Part shown: one piece after another, positions 1-6,480 of the stretch
Numbering within the stretch: the stretch's first letter is position 1
Layout of the letters: each line of letters opens with the position of its first letter
Source of the DNA: Limimaricola sp041580155
GTDB lineage: Bacteria; Pseudomonadota; Alphaproteobacteria; Rhodobacterales; Rhodobacteraceae
Direction of reading: 5' to 3'
NCBI GenBank assembly: GCA_041580155.1
Contig: JBFGEI010000104.1
Span: 1 to 9,449, forward strand
DNA length: 9,449 bases
The notes under the pieces: generated by a model
What the model was told of the DNA's origin: nothing
Database searches by the model: none
What the model saw: only the letters and a program-made list of their open reading frames with translations
Made by a program: the position numbers and the translations under genes

Positions 1-1617
1 GTTGATCCATTGATAAAGCCATGTCTCGCTGAGTTTGCGGTCGTAACCTGCTACATGGGCGGACAGTTCGACCGTCGCACCCTCGTCTGCCGTTACGTCA
101 AGAACGATGCGCCAGAAACCGCCGGGTGCGATCCGCTCGAGGGTCGCCGAGGTGATCTTGCCGCCGCTGGCGTCGGACACCAGCTTGACCTTGGCGTCGC
201 CGGGCAGGCTGTCGAGCGTGCCGCCGACCAGATCGATGACGAACTTGCGGCTGCCGGCGGCGCTTTTCACGCCCGACACGCCACCGGCGCCGGCGCGGGT
301 TTCGGCGACATGCGCCAGGTCGGCGAACTCTTCTTCCGGCAGGTCGCCCCAGCGCAGCCGGTAGGAGAATTCGCGCGCCTCGCCGGCGGTGACCTCAAGC
401 TCGGGCACCCAGAAGGCGACGATGTTGTCGTTGGCCTCGAGATCGGTCGGGATCTCGACCAGCCGCACCGCGCCGCGGCCCCAATCGCCCATCGGCTCGA
501 CCTCGAGCGACGGTCGCCGCTCGTAGCGGGCGCCGCTGTCCTGGTAGCCGTCGAAGTCGCGGTCGCGTTGGTGCAGGCCGAAGCCGCGCGGGCTCTCTTC
601 CACGAAGTAGCTGCCGGCCAGGTGCGGCGGGTTGTTCAGCGGCCGCCACAGCACGTCGCCGTCCTTGCGGGTGATCCGCAACCCGTCGCTGTCGTGCACC
701 GCCGGGCGGTAGTCGTCGAATTCGGCGCGGTTCTTTTCCGAGAACAGGAACATCGAGGTCAGCGGCGCGATCCCGAGCTGCTCGGGGGCGCGGCGGAAGA
801 ACAGCCGCGCGGTGACTTCGATCACCGTCTCGGCGCCTGGCATCACCGAGAACCGGTAGGCGCCGGTCAGCGTGTCGCCCTCGAGCGCCGCGTAGACCAC
901 GATCCGGTCCTCGTTCGGCACCTGCTCGAGATAGAACTTGGTGAAGCGCGGGAATTCCTCGGCCTCGGAGGTCGCGGTGTCGATCGCGACGCCGCGCGCG
1001 CTCAGCCCGTAATGGCTGCCGCGGCCGAGCGCCCGGAAATACGAGGCGCCAAGGAAGGCCACCAGCTCGTCGTCGCGGTCCGGCCGGTTCAACGGCGCGT
1101 TCAGCCGGAAGCCGGCGACGCCGGGCAGTTCGGCGCCCTCGGGCAGCTTTTCCGCGACTTCGCCGAAATACTCGAAGTCGTTGGTGGTGAACACGATCTC
1201 CTGCGCCACGCCGTCGCGCACGTCGTAAAGCCGCACCGGCTCCTGGAACAGCCAGCCCATGTGGAAGGCGTGCAGCTGGAACGGGGTGTCGTCCTTGGCC
1301 CAGCGGGCGCGGTCGGTCCGGAACCGGATCTTGCGGTAATCGTCGTAGTCCAGATCGCCAAGCGGAGTCGTCACCGCCTCGGGCTTGCGCGGCGGCCGGG
1401 CGGATGCGGTGCGCATCCGCTCGGTCAGCAGCTCGAAGGAGAACTCCTGCTCGGGCAGCACGACGCGCGGTTCGACCGGCGCTTCTGCGACGGCGTCGGC
1501 TTCGGCGCGGGCCGCACGCGGCAGCTGCATGGTTGCGAGCAGCGCGCCGGTTGCGGTCAGCGCGCGCAGCACCTCGCGGCGGCGCAGCGGTTTGGCGGGG
1601 ACGGTCAATTCAGGCAT
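1..1617 (-). CDS. opgG: Glucan biosynthesis protein OpgG/MdoG family, partial (C-terminus off the left edge)
   Basis: Periplasmic protein needed to build osmoregulated periplasmic glucans; in characterised bacteria it acts on the beta-1,2-linked backbone made by the inner-membrane synthase OpgH. The 539 visible codons match the family: after a variable N-terminus come GDLDYDDYRKIRF (residues 87-99), FHMGWLFQEPV, NDFEYF, then GFRLNAPLN and FLGASYFRALGRG (188-200), YGLSARGVAIDTA and EEFPRF. The start at 1617 gives an N-terminus with three arginines at 12-14 (LRRREVLRAL) and a hydrophobic stretch ending RAARA. That is a Tat-type signal, as in E. coli OpgD rather than the Sec-exported OpgG, so opgD is an alternative name. 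An in-frame ATG at 1677 would add 20 residues ahead of the signal and is less likely; the ribosome site upstream of 1617 is weak. The last visible codons lie in the C-terminal beta domain, so little should be missing. opgH may follow at lower coordinates (not visible). The family call is firm; G versus D is not. Confidence 0.93.
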   Translation of the reverse strand, partial: MPELTVPAKPLRRREVLRALTATGALLATMQLPRAARAEADAVAEAPVEPRVVLPEQEFSFELLTERMRTASARPPRKPEAVTTPLGDLDYDDYRKIRFRTDRARWAKDDTPFQLHAFHMGWLFQEPVRLYDVRDGVAQEIVFTTNDFEYFGEVAEKLPEGAELPGVAGFRLNAPLNRPDRDDELVAFLGASYFRALGRGSHYGLSARGVAIDTATSEAEEFPRFTKFYLEQVPNEDRIVVYAALEGDTLTGAYRFSVMPGAETVIEVTARLFFRRAPEQLGIAPLTSMFLFSEKNRAEFDDYRPAVHDSDGLRITRKDGDVLWRPLNNPPHLAGSYFVEESPRGFGLHQRDRDFDGYQDSGARYERRPSLEVEPMGDWGRGAVRLVEIPTDLEANDNIVAFWVPELEVTAGEAREFSYRLRWGDLPEEEFADLAHVAETRAGAGGVSGVKSAAGSRKFVIDLVGGTLDSLPGDAKVKLVSDASGGKITSATLERIAPGGFWRIVLDVTADEGATVELSAHVAGYDRKLSETWLYQWIN

Positions 1618-1921
1618 CAGGTCTTCTAATCCGGTGAAGTCGTGGGGGGAATCAAACCACCCTGCGGACCCTCCCATGCGGCAGGCGCGATGCGTTTGCA
1701 ATGCGGTTAACGGCGCAATCTCCACCGGATAGGCGGAGGCTGGCGCAGATGCCGCGCGATCGGGCAGGATCATGCTGCCTCTGCACAATGAGATTGCCGG
1801 ATTTGCCGCCAAACCCTGAGAAAATCGTGATCCGAGTCCTTGCGTCGAGCTGCCGGGACGATCCTGCAACTGCCCGGAAAACGGGCGCTTTGCAAACCGC
1901 CCGACCGGCCCGTAGCCGCGG
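1618..1921. other. Intergenic region between the kinase stop and the opgG start
   Basis: This 304-base gap lies between two genes read on the minus strand. At its kinase end it holds an intrinsic terminator (1878-1903, listed separately), so opgG should have its own promoter here. I see no convincing -35/-10 pair: TTGCAA (RC of 1696-1701) has no matching -10 at the right distance, and TTGATT (about 1652-1647) is too close to the start codon. I see no small gene with a ribosome site and no direct repeats. Confidence 0.6.
1878..1903 (-). terminator. Intrinsic terminator of the PAS histidine kinase gene
   Basis: Read on the minus strand, a perfect 6-bp GC stem CGGGCG/CGCCCG (1903-1898 with 1887-1882) encloses a 10-base loop and is followed at once by TTTT (1881-1878). 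It begins 18 bases after the kinase stop codon. An overlapping alternative 5-bp hairpin (1872-1886) could compete. The T-run is short, which is common in GC-rich genomes. Confidence 0.65.
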
Positions 1922-3721
1922 TCAGTCGTCCAGCGGCAGTTCGATCAGATAGCCGACGCCCGGACCGTCGAGCCGCTCCAGCCGGGCGCCGATCTGCCGG
2001 GTCAACGCCTGCACCAGCCCGGTGCCAAGCCCGCCGCGATGCGCTGGGTCGCCGGGCTCCGGCAGGCCGCGGCCGTCGTCGGCGACGCCGACCCGGAGCA
2101 GCCCGTCCTCGCGGCGCTCCAGGGTCAGGGTGATGGTGCCGCCGGTCTCGGGATCGAAGGCGTATTTGATCGCGTTGGTCACCAGCTCGTTGACCACCAT
2201 GCCAAGCGGCACCGCGCGGTCGATGTCGATGTCGCAGCGGGTCACGCGGCACTCGAGCCGGATCGGCGTGTCGGCCAGTATCGAAGATCGCGTCTTTTCG
2301 GCCAGGCCGTGGATATAGCCGCCGAAATCGACCAGCCCTGTGCCGCTGGCGAAGCTCAGTTGGCCGTGCAGGTCGCCGATCGCCTCGACCCGCTTCAGCG
2401 TGCTGGCGAACACCGGCCCGGCGATGCCGGCGCGCGACGCCTGCAGCCGCAGCATCGACAGGATCAGCTGGAGGTTGTTCTTGACCCGGTGGTTCAGCTC
2501 TTGCAGCAGCGTCTGCTGATGCTGCAGCGCGGCCTCGCGTTCGTCTTCGATCCGCTTGCGTTCGGTGATGTCGAACATCGCGCCGATCAGCCGGTCGCCA
2601 CCGTCGGCAAGCCGGACATGCGCGCCCTTCGAGGTCACCCAGCGCACCGTGTCATCGGCGCCGATCACCCGGTAGGTGCGTTCGGTTTCGCCGCCGCCAC
2701 GGCTGACGCTGGCAGCGATATCGGCGCGGACGAAGTCGATGTCGTCGGGGTGAACGCGATCCTGGTACTCGGCCACCGGCCGCATCCGACCATCTTCGGG
2801 CAGGCCGAACAGCGTGTTGGTCACCGAAGATCCCACCACCTGCCGGGTCGCCGGATCGAATTCCCAGGTGCCGATGCCGGTGACGTCCATGCTCATCCGC
2901 AGCATCAACGCGGCGCGGTCGCGTTCGCCGTCGCGGCGGCGCTGGTCGGTCACGTCGATGTTCACCCCGACGACGCGGGCCGGGCGGCCGGACCGGTCAT
3001 GGCTGACCTGGCCGCGGCTCTCGATCCAGCGCAGCCCGGTCTCGGGGTGCAGGATCCGGAACGAGAAACCGAAGCGGGTCGGGCCGTCCGGTATCGCCCG
3101 GGCCTCCTGCTCGGCACGGTCGCGGTCCTCGGGGTGCAGCCGCGTGCTCCAGGCGGCGAAGTGGTCCGGCCCGGCCGACACCGGGTCGAGGCCATAGAGC
3201 GCGTACATCTGCGGCGACCAACTGGTCGCACCGTCGGTCAGATCCCAGTCCCAGGAGCCGACCGAGGCGCCGTCCTGCGCCAGTTGAAACCGCTGTTCGC
3301 TGCGCCGCAGCTCGGTTTCGATCCGCTTGCGCTCGGTGATGTCGATGCAGGTTCCGATATAGCCGATCAGCGTGCCGCAGGGCGCGATCCGCGGTCGTCC
3401 GGTGTCGAGCATCCAGCGCCAGCTGCCGTCGTGTCGCAGCAGCCGGTATTCGGCGGTGAACGGGTTGCCGTGGTCGAGCGCCGCGGCATAGCCCTCGACG
3501 TTGTCCAGATCGTCGGGGTGGATGCCGGACATCCAGCCGCCGCGGATCTCCTGTTCCAGGCTGCGGCCGCGCAGTTCCAGCCAGGCCGCGTTGAAATAGG
3601 TGCCGCCGTAATCGGCGTCCGACAGCCACATCGGCAGCGGGGCCGCGTCGAGCGCCGCGAGAAACCCGGCGCCATCGATCGACATCGCGTCGCTGCCGGT
3701 CCTGCTGCCGTGATTGGTCAT
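1922..3721 (-). CDS. Soluble sensor histidine kinase with three PAS domains (HisKA_2 type)
   Basis: 599-residue cytoplasmic sensor kinase; no membrane segment or signal peptide is visible. Three PAS/PAC units run at roughly 20-133, 145-260 and 275-390. Two end in DITERKRIE-type linkers (127-135, 384-392) and the middle one in DVTDQ. The HisKA_2 dimerisation/phosphoacceptor segment has LNHRVKNNLQLILSMLRLQ (409-427) with His411 as the expected phosphorylation site. The ATPase domain has the N-box NELVTNAIKYAF (511-522), ADDGRGLP (547-554) and GGLGTGL (563-569). No LOV cysteine motif (NCRFLQ) is seen, so a flavin light sensor is unlikely; the ligand is unknown. The frame stays open to 3898, but a strong promoter at 3752-3780 lies inside that extension. 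The ATG at 3721 therefore is the start, with GAGGTG 13 bases upstream. No response regulator is adjacent, so this is an orphan kinase. HisKA_2/HWE kinases in alphaproteobacteria often feed the PhyR general stress response; that link is inference. Confidence 0.92.
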   Translation of the reverse strand: MTNHGSRTGSDAMSIDGAGFLAALDAAPLPMWLSDADYGGTYFNAAWLELRGRSLEQEIRGGWMSGIHPDDLDNVEGYAAALDHGNPFTAEYRLLRHDGSWRWMLDTGRPRIAPCGTLIGYIGTCIDITERKRIETELRRSEQRFQLAQDGASVGSWDWDLTDGATSWSPQMYALYGLDPVSAGPDHFAAWSTRLHPEDRDRAEQEARAIPDGPTRFGFSFRILHPETGLRWIESRGQVSHDRSGRPARVVGVNIDVTDQRRRDGERDRAALMLRMSMDVTGIGTWEFDPATRQVVGSSVTNTLFGLPEDGRMRPVAEYQDRVHPDDIDFVRADIAASVSRGGGETERTYRVIGADDTVRWVTSKGAHVRLADGGDRLIGAMFDITERKRIEDEREAALQHQQTLLQELNHRVKNNLQLILSMLRLQASRAGIAGPVFASTLKRVEAIGDLHGQLSFASGTGLVDFGGYIHGLAEKTRSSILADTPIRLECRVTRCDIDIDRAVPLGMVVNELVTNAIKYAFDPETGGTITLTLERREDGLLRVGVADDGRGLPEPGDPAHRGGLGTGLVQALTRQIGARLERLDGPGVGYLIELPLDD

Positions 3722-3751
3722 CCGCCCCGCCTGCCACCTCTTGCCCGGTCG

Positions 3752-3780
3752 ATTAAACGACACCGCGATGACCTTGCCAA
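3752..3780 (-). promoter_or_regulatory. Sigma-70-type promoter of the PAS kinase
   Basis: On the minus strand TTGGCA (3780-3775) is followed after exactly 17 bases by TTTAAT (3757-3752). Each hexamer differs from TTGACA/TATAAT at one position. Transcription would begin near 3745, giving a leader of about 24 bases before the ATG at 3721. This is the most AT-rich spot of the divergent region and argues against the longer kinase start at 3898. Confidence 0.7.
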
Positions 3781-3856
3781 GACCGGTCACCGTCCACACG
3801 GCTAGGTTGTGGAAGATTTTCGCGCGATGCGCCTCGTGATGCGCGCGCCGGGACCG

Positions 3857-3870
3857 ATCCTGCCCAGGAT
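3857..3870. repeat. Short dyad ATCCTG-CC-CAGGAT upstream of doeA
   Basis: A perfect inverted repeat with 6-bp arms and a 2-bp centre lies in the 250-bp region between the divergent kinase and doeA genes, about 100 bases before the doeA start. It could be an operator for doeA. I do not recognise the regulator and it may be chance. Confidence 0.3.
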
Positions 3871-3957
3871 TTCGCCCGATGTCGGTTTCGCGCGGCACCG
3901 TGGCGCGCCCCGGCTTGATCTTGCGGCGGCTTGCGCGCTTGGCTGGTCGCAGCCGCT

Positions 3958-3965
3958 GGAAGGGA
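3958..3965 (+). promoter_or_regulatory. Ribosome binding site of doeA
   Basis: GGAAGGGA sits 6 bases before the ATG at 3972, a strong Shine-Dalgarno match. The frame is open from 3879, but no comparable site precedes that upstream ATG, and the homologous protein family begins at the 3972 start. Confidence 0.75.
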
Positions 3966-3971
3966 CCGCAG

Positions 3972-5156
3972 ATGACATCTCACGCCGCGCCGTTCGGCCT
4001 CGACGAATACCAGCGCCGGCTTGCCCGAAGCCGGGCCGCGATGGACCGGGCCGGGATCGACCTGCTGATCGTCACCGACCCGTCGAACCAGGCTTGGCTG
4101 ACCGGCTACGACGGCTGGTCGTTCTACGTGCATCAGGCGGTGATCCTGCCGCGCGACGGCGATCCGCTGTGGTGGGACCGGATGCAGGATTCCGCGGGCG
4201 CCGCGCGCACCGCCTGGATGCCCGAGGCGCGAATTCTCGGCTACCCCGATCACTACGTGCAGTCGATCACCCGGCACCCGATGCAGGATCTCGCGGCCCG
4301 GTTGATCGGGATCGGCGCCGGCCGCGCCCGGATCGGGGTCGAGATGGACAACTACTACTATTCGGCCAAGGCCCATGCGGTGCTGCAGGCGGCGCTGCCC
4401 GGTGCCGGCTTCGTCGACGCCACCGCGCTGGTGAACTGGCAGCGGCTGGTGAAATCCGAGGCCGAGCTGGGCTTCATGCGCAAGGCCGCGCGAATTTCCG
4501 AGACCATCGCCCGGCTGGCGATCGACCTGGCCGAACCGGGGCTGCGCAAGAACCACCTGGTCGGCGAGGTGCTGCGCGCCGCGGTGCGCGGCATCGGCGA
4601 CGACTGGGGCGACTACGCCGCGATCGTGCCGCTGCTGCCGTCGGGCGCCGATGCCGCGGCGCCGCACCTGACCTGGAACGGCGACGCGATGCGGCGCGGC
4701 GAAGCCACCTTCTTCGAACTGTCGGGCTGCTACCGCCGCTACCACGCGCCGCTGTGCCGCACCGTGCATCTGGGGCCGCCGCCGCGCCAGATGACCGAGG
4801 CGTCGAAGGCGCTGACCGAAGGGCTCGAGGCCGGGATCGAGGCGGCGCGCCCCGGCGCCTTGGCGCAGGACATCGCCCGGGCGCTCGCGGCGCCGCTGGA
4901 GCGGGCCGGGATCACCCGTGGCAACCGCTGCGGCTATGCCGTCGGCCTGTCCTATCCGCCGGACTGGGGCGAACGCACCGCGTCGCTGCGCGACGGCGAC
5001 ATGACCATGCTGGAGCCGGGGATGACCTTCCACTTCATGCCCGGGCTGTGGATGGACGGTTGGGGGCTGGAGACCACCGAAACCATCCTGATCCGCGACG
5101 CGGGCGCGGCCGAAACCCTGTGCGACCTGGAGCGCAAGCTGTTCGTCAAGCCGTAG
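3972..5156 (+). CDS. doeA: Ectoine hydrolase DoeA/EutD (M24 peptidase fold)
   Basis: 394 residues, close to the usual DoeA length. The enzyme opens the ring of the compatible solute ectoine to give N-acetyl-diaminobutyrates, the first step in using ectoine as carbon and nitrogen source. It has a creatinase-type N-terminal domain (about 1-160) and an M24 pita-bread C-terminal domain (about 165-394). Stretches I recognise as DoeA-specific are TDPSNQAWLTGYDGWSFYVHQ (35-55), GYPDHYVQS (90-98), VEMDNYYYSAK (123-133), VPLLPSGADAAAPHLTW (219-235), GLSYPPDWGERT (325-336), PGMTFHFMPGLWMD (349-362) and the C-terminal KLFVKP. Glu249 in FFELSG is at the place I would equate with the glutamate reported to form the covalent intermediate in Halomonas EutD; this alignment is from memory. 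The normal partner, deacetylase DoeB/EutE, is not adjacent, nor are uehABC, enuR, eutB or eutC. Another M24 amidohydrolase acting on a related substrate is the main alternative. Confidence 0.82.
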   Translation: MTSHAAPFGLDEYQRRLARSRAAMDRAGIDLLIVTDPSNQAWLTGYDGWSFYVHQAVILPRDGDPLWWDRMQDSAGAARTAWMPEARILGYPDHYVQSITRHPMQDLAARLIGIGAGRARIGVEMDNYYYSAKAHAVLQAALPGAGFVDATALVNWQRLVKSEAELGFMRKAARISETIARLAIDLAEPGLRKNHLVGEVLRAAVRGIGDDWGDYAAIVPLLPSGADAAAPHLTWNGDAMRRGEATFFELSGCYRRYHAPLCRTVHLGPPPRQMTEASKALTEGLEAGIEAARPGALAQDIARALAAPLERAGITRGNRCGYAVGLSYPPDWGERTASLRDGDMTMLEPGMTFHFMPGLWMDGWGLETTETILIRDAGAAETLCDLERKLFVKP

Positions 5157-5290
5157 GTCGCCGATCCGGGACCGCGCGACACGGGCTCGCTGCGGGTCGC
5201 CCGGTGCCGCTGTCAACGCGCGTCGTCGCGCTATGTCACCTGCCGGAGCGGTCACGGCGACCGCAGGATCGAACAGGAACGGATACAGAC

Positions 5291-5665
5291 ATGACCATGA
5301 CCATGAAGGATTTCGTCGCCGAGGCCCGGGCTCGGGTCGACACCATCGCCCCGGCCGAGGCGCAGCAGGCGGCGCGGGATGGCGCGCTGATCCTCGACGT
5401 GCGCGAACCGGGCGAATTGCAGGCCGCCGGGCGCATCGACGGCGCGCTGAACGTGCCGCGCGGCGTGCTGGAACCGAAGGCCGACGCCGACGGCGAGCCG
5501 CGGCTGCGGGCGATGCAGGGCGAGGGCCGGGTGCTGGTGCTCTGCGCCTCGGGCGGCCGCGCAACGCTGGCCGCGGACGCGCTGAACAAGATGGGCTATC
5601 GCGCCAGCGTCATCGAAGGCGGGCTGGCCGGCTGGAAAGAGGCCGGTCTGCCGATCGAAGGCTGA
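5291..5665 (+). CDS. Single-domain rhodanese-like sulfurtransferase
   Basis: 124-residue rhodanese-homology protein, the usual length of a single-domain form. It shows the CH2A-type motif LDVREPGE (35-42), the G-x-x-x-G-A-x-N-V-P-R-G loop (RIDGALNVPRG, 48-58), the active-site loop CASGGRA with Cys85 as sulfur carrier, and the C-terminal GGLAGWKEAGLPIE. It likely moves sulfane sulfur from thiosulfate, persulfides or polysulfide to an acceptor; the partner is unknown. No signal peptide, so cytoplasmic. ATG codons at 5291, 5297 and 5303 compete. AGGA at 5275-5278 is 12 bases before the first, which I use. It lies 134 bases after doeA in the same direction, so co-transcription is possible, but no functional link to ectoine is obvious. 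Confidence 0.9.
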   Translation: MTMTMKDFVAEARARVDTIAPAEAQQAARDGALILDVREPGELQAAGRIDGALNVPRGVLEPKADADGEPRLRAMQGEGRVLVLCASGGRATLAADALNKMGYRASVIEGGLAGWKEAGLPIEG

Positions 5666-5671
5666 CGCCAT

Positions 5672-5707
5672 GGCGTCGGGCCGCCCGGCGCCACGCCCCT
5701 TTGGGGC
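5672..5707. terminator. Hairpins between convergent rhodanese and copper-chaperone genes
   Basis: Two inverted repeats fill the 66-base gap between converging stop codons. The first pairs GGCGTCGG (5672-5679) with CCGGCGCC (5685-5692), 8 bp including one G-T. The second is GCCCC-TTT-GGGGC (5695-5707). Neither is followed by a clear T-run on either strand, so bidirectional termination is plausible but factor-independent action is uncertain. Confidence 0.4.
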
Positions 5708-5731
5708 TGGCAACGGGCGGTGGCCGACGGG

Positions 5732-6238
5732 TCACTTGGAGTCGGGCGCCTGGTGCATGCTGTGGTCCATCGGCGCGGCGTCGCCGGCGGTCTCGGCCGC
5801 GCGCGGCTCGACCACGAACTCCACCGCGATCTCGCCGGCCTGCTCGAACACCAGCGTCGCCGGGAACCGCTCACCGGTCTCGAACGGGTCGCCGTCGAGC
5901 CCCATGAACATCACGTGGACGCCGCCGGATTGCAGCTCCAGCGTCTCGCCGGGAGAGATCTCGATCCGCTCGATCTCGGACATCGACATCATCCCGTCGG
6001 TCTCGACCGACCCGTGCAGCGTCACCCGCGGGAAATCGGCGCGCACCGCGATCAGCGCATCGGCGGCGTCGCCGTCGTTGCGGATCGACAGGTAGCCGGC
6101 GCCGGTCATCGCCCGGCCGCTGGTTTCGGTCGCATAGGGGTGCAGGATCGTCAGATCGGCGACCTTGAAGTCGTGCGCCTGCGCGGCGCCGGCACCGATC
6201 AGCAGCGCGGCCAGAAGGGCAAAGCGGCCAGGGTTCAT
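5732..6238 (-). CDS. Periplasmic PCu(A)C copper chaperone
   Basis: 168-residue secreted copper(I) chaperone of the PCu(A)C family, which in bacteria helps deliver copper to the Cu-A or Cu-B sites of cytochrome c oxidases. A Sec signal peptide (MNPGRFALLAALLIGAGAAQA, 1-21) precedes the beta-sandwich domain. The copper motif H-x10-M-x21-H-x-M is exact: His75, Met86, His108, Met110. The residue two after His75 is serine where many homologues have methionine (HEM). A tail with MDHSMH (157-162) adds further His and Met ligands. The start at 6238 is chosen because the signal peptide begins there and GAGGA (6250-6246) is 7 bases upstream; the frame is open further, to 6415, without support. No sco, senC or oxidase gene is adjacent, so the gene appears to be transcribed alone and divergently from nasT. 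Confidence 0.93.
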   Translation of the reverse strand: MNPGRFALLAALLIGAGAAQAHDFKVADLTILHPYATETSGRAMTGAGYLSIRNDGDAADALIAVRADFPRVTLHGSVETDGMMSMSEIERIEISPGETLELQSGGVHVMFMGLDGDPFETGERFPATLVFEQAGEIAVEFVVEPRAAETAGDAAPMDHSMHQAPDSK

Positions 6239-6245
6239 CGAAACA

Positions 6246-6250
6246 TCCTC
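6246..6250 (-). promoter_or_regulatory. Ribosome binding site deciding the copper-chaperone start
   Basis: GAGGA on the minus strand, 7 bases before the ATG at 6238. It fixes the start at the signal peptide rather than at upstream ATG codons in the same frame. Confidence 0.75.
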
Positions 6251-6336
6251 GTGACATGCGCCGTCGGGCGGCGGTTGCGCCGCAGTAGCAGCAGGCGCGG
6301 GGCGGCGAAAGCGGCGCAAGGTCACAGCGTCGCGCG

Positions 6337-6355
6337 ATGCCCAGATGTTGGGCAT
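6337..6355. promoter_or_regulatory. Dyad ATGCCCA-N5-TGGGCAT upstream of nasT, possible NtrC-type operator
   Basis: Perfect 7-bp arms separated by 5 bases, in the 242-bp divergent region between the copper chaperone and nasT, about 125 bases before nasT. Its inner 17 bp (TGCCCA-N5-TGGGCA) has the size and spacing of the enteric NtrC site (TGCACY-N5-RGTGCA class) but matches only four of six bases per half-site. NtrC control of nitrate genes is common, which is why I name it; another regulator or chance is possible. No sigma-54 -24/-12 element is visible downstream. Confidence 0.35.
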
Positions 6356-6480
6356 GACGCCGCGCAAACCGGCAGAACCGCGCGGCAGGCGTCTGGTGCA
6401 GCGCCGGATCGCCACCGCCGCGTGGACCGGCGGCGCCGCGCGGGCGCATCACCGATGCAACGCCCCAGACCGGAACCGCC

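Noticed and set aside
10..1629. Long plus-strand open frame of 539 codons opposite opgG
   Set aside because: It mirrors the opgG gene exactly, has an Arg/Ala/Gly/His-rich composition with no recognisable domain, and has no ribosome site. It is a by-product of very high GC content.
1770..2252. 160-codon minus-strand frame overlapping the kinase C-terminus and the following gap
   Set aside because: It runs through the kinase terminator and has no recognisable sequence; out-of-frame shadow.
2039..3805. Long plus-strand open frame opposite the PAS kinase
   Set aside because: The minus strand carries all PAS, HisKA_2 and ATPase motifs; the opposite frame shows no family and arises from GC bias.
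5160..5204. Imperfect nested inverted repeat after doeA as a terminator
   Set aside because: The arms CCGGG/CCCGG and GCGAC/GTCGC are separated by unpaired bases and no T-run follows.
5210..5237. Possible promoter for the rhodanese gene (CTGTCA, 16-base spacer, TATGTC)
   Set aside because: Each hexamer has two or more mismatches to consensus and the spacer contains a GCGCG/CGCGC palindrome; not strong enough to list.
3809..5290. Extension of the rhodanese frame upstream across doeA (possible fusion protein)
   Set aside because: Only the part from 5291 has recognisable sequence; the rest is the out-of-frame shadow of doeA.
3753..5564. 603-codon minus-strand frame opposite doeA and the rhodanese
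   Set aside because: It spans two real genes and an intergenic gap and is rich in Arg, Pro and Ala with no motif.
6268..6283. 6-bp hairpin GCGGCG-GTTG-CGCCGC upstream of the copper chaperone
   Set aside because: Simple GC-rich stems are frequent in this DNA; there is no T-run and no resemblance to a known copper-responsive element.
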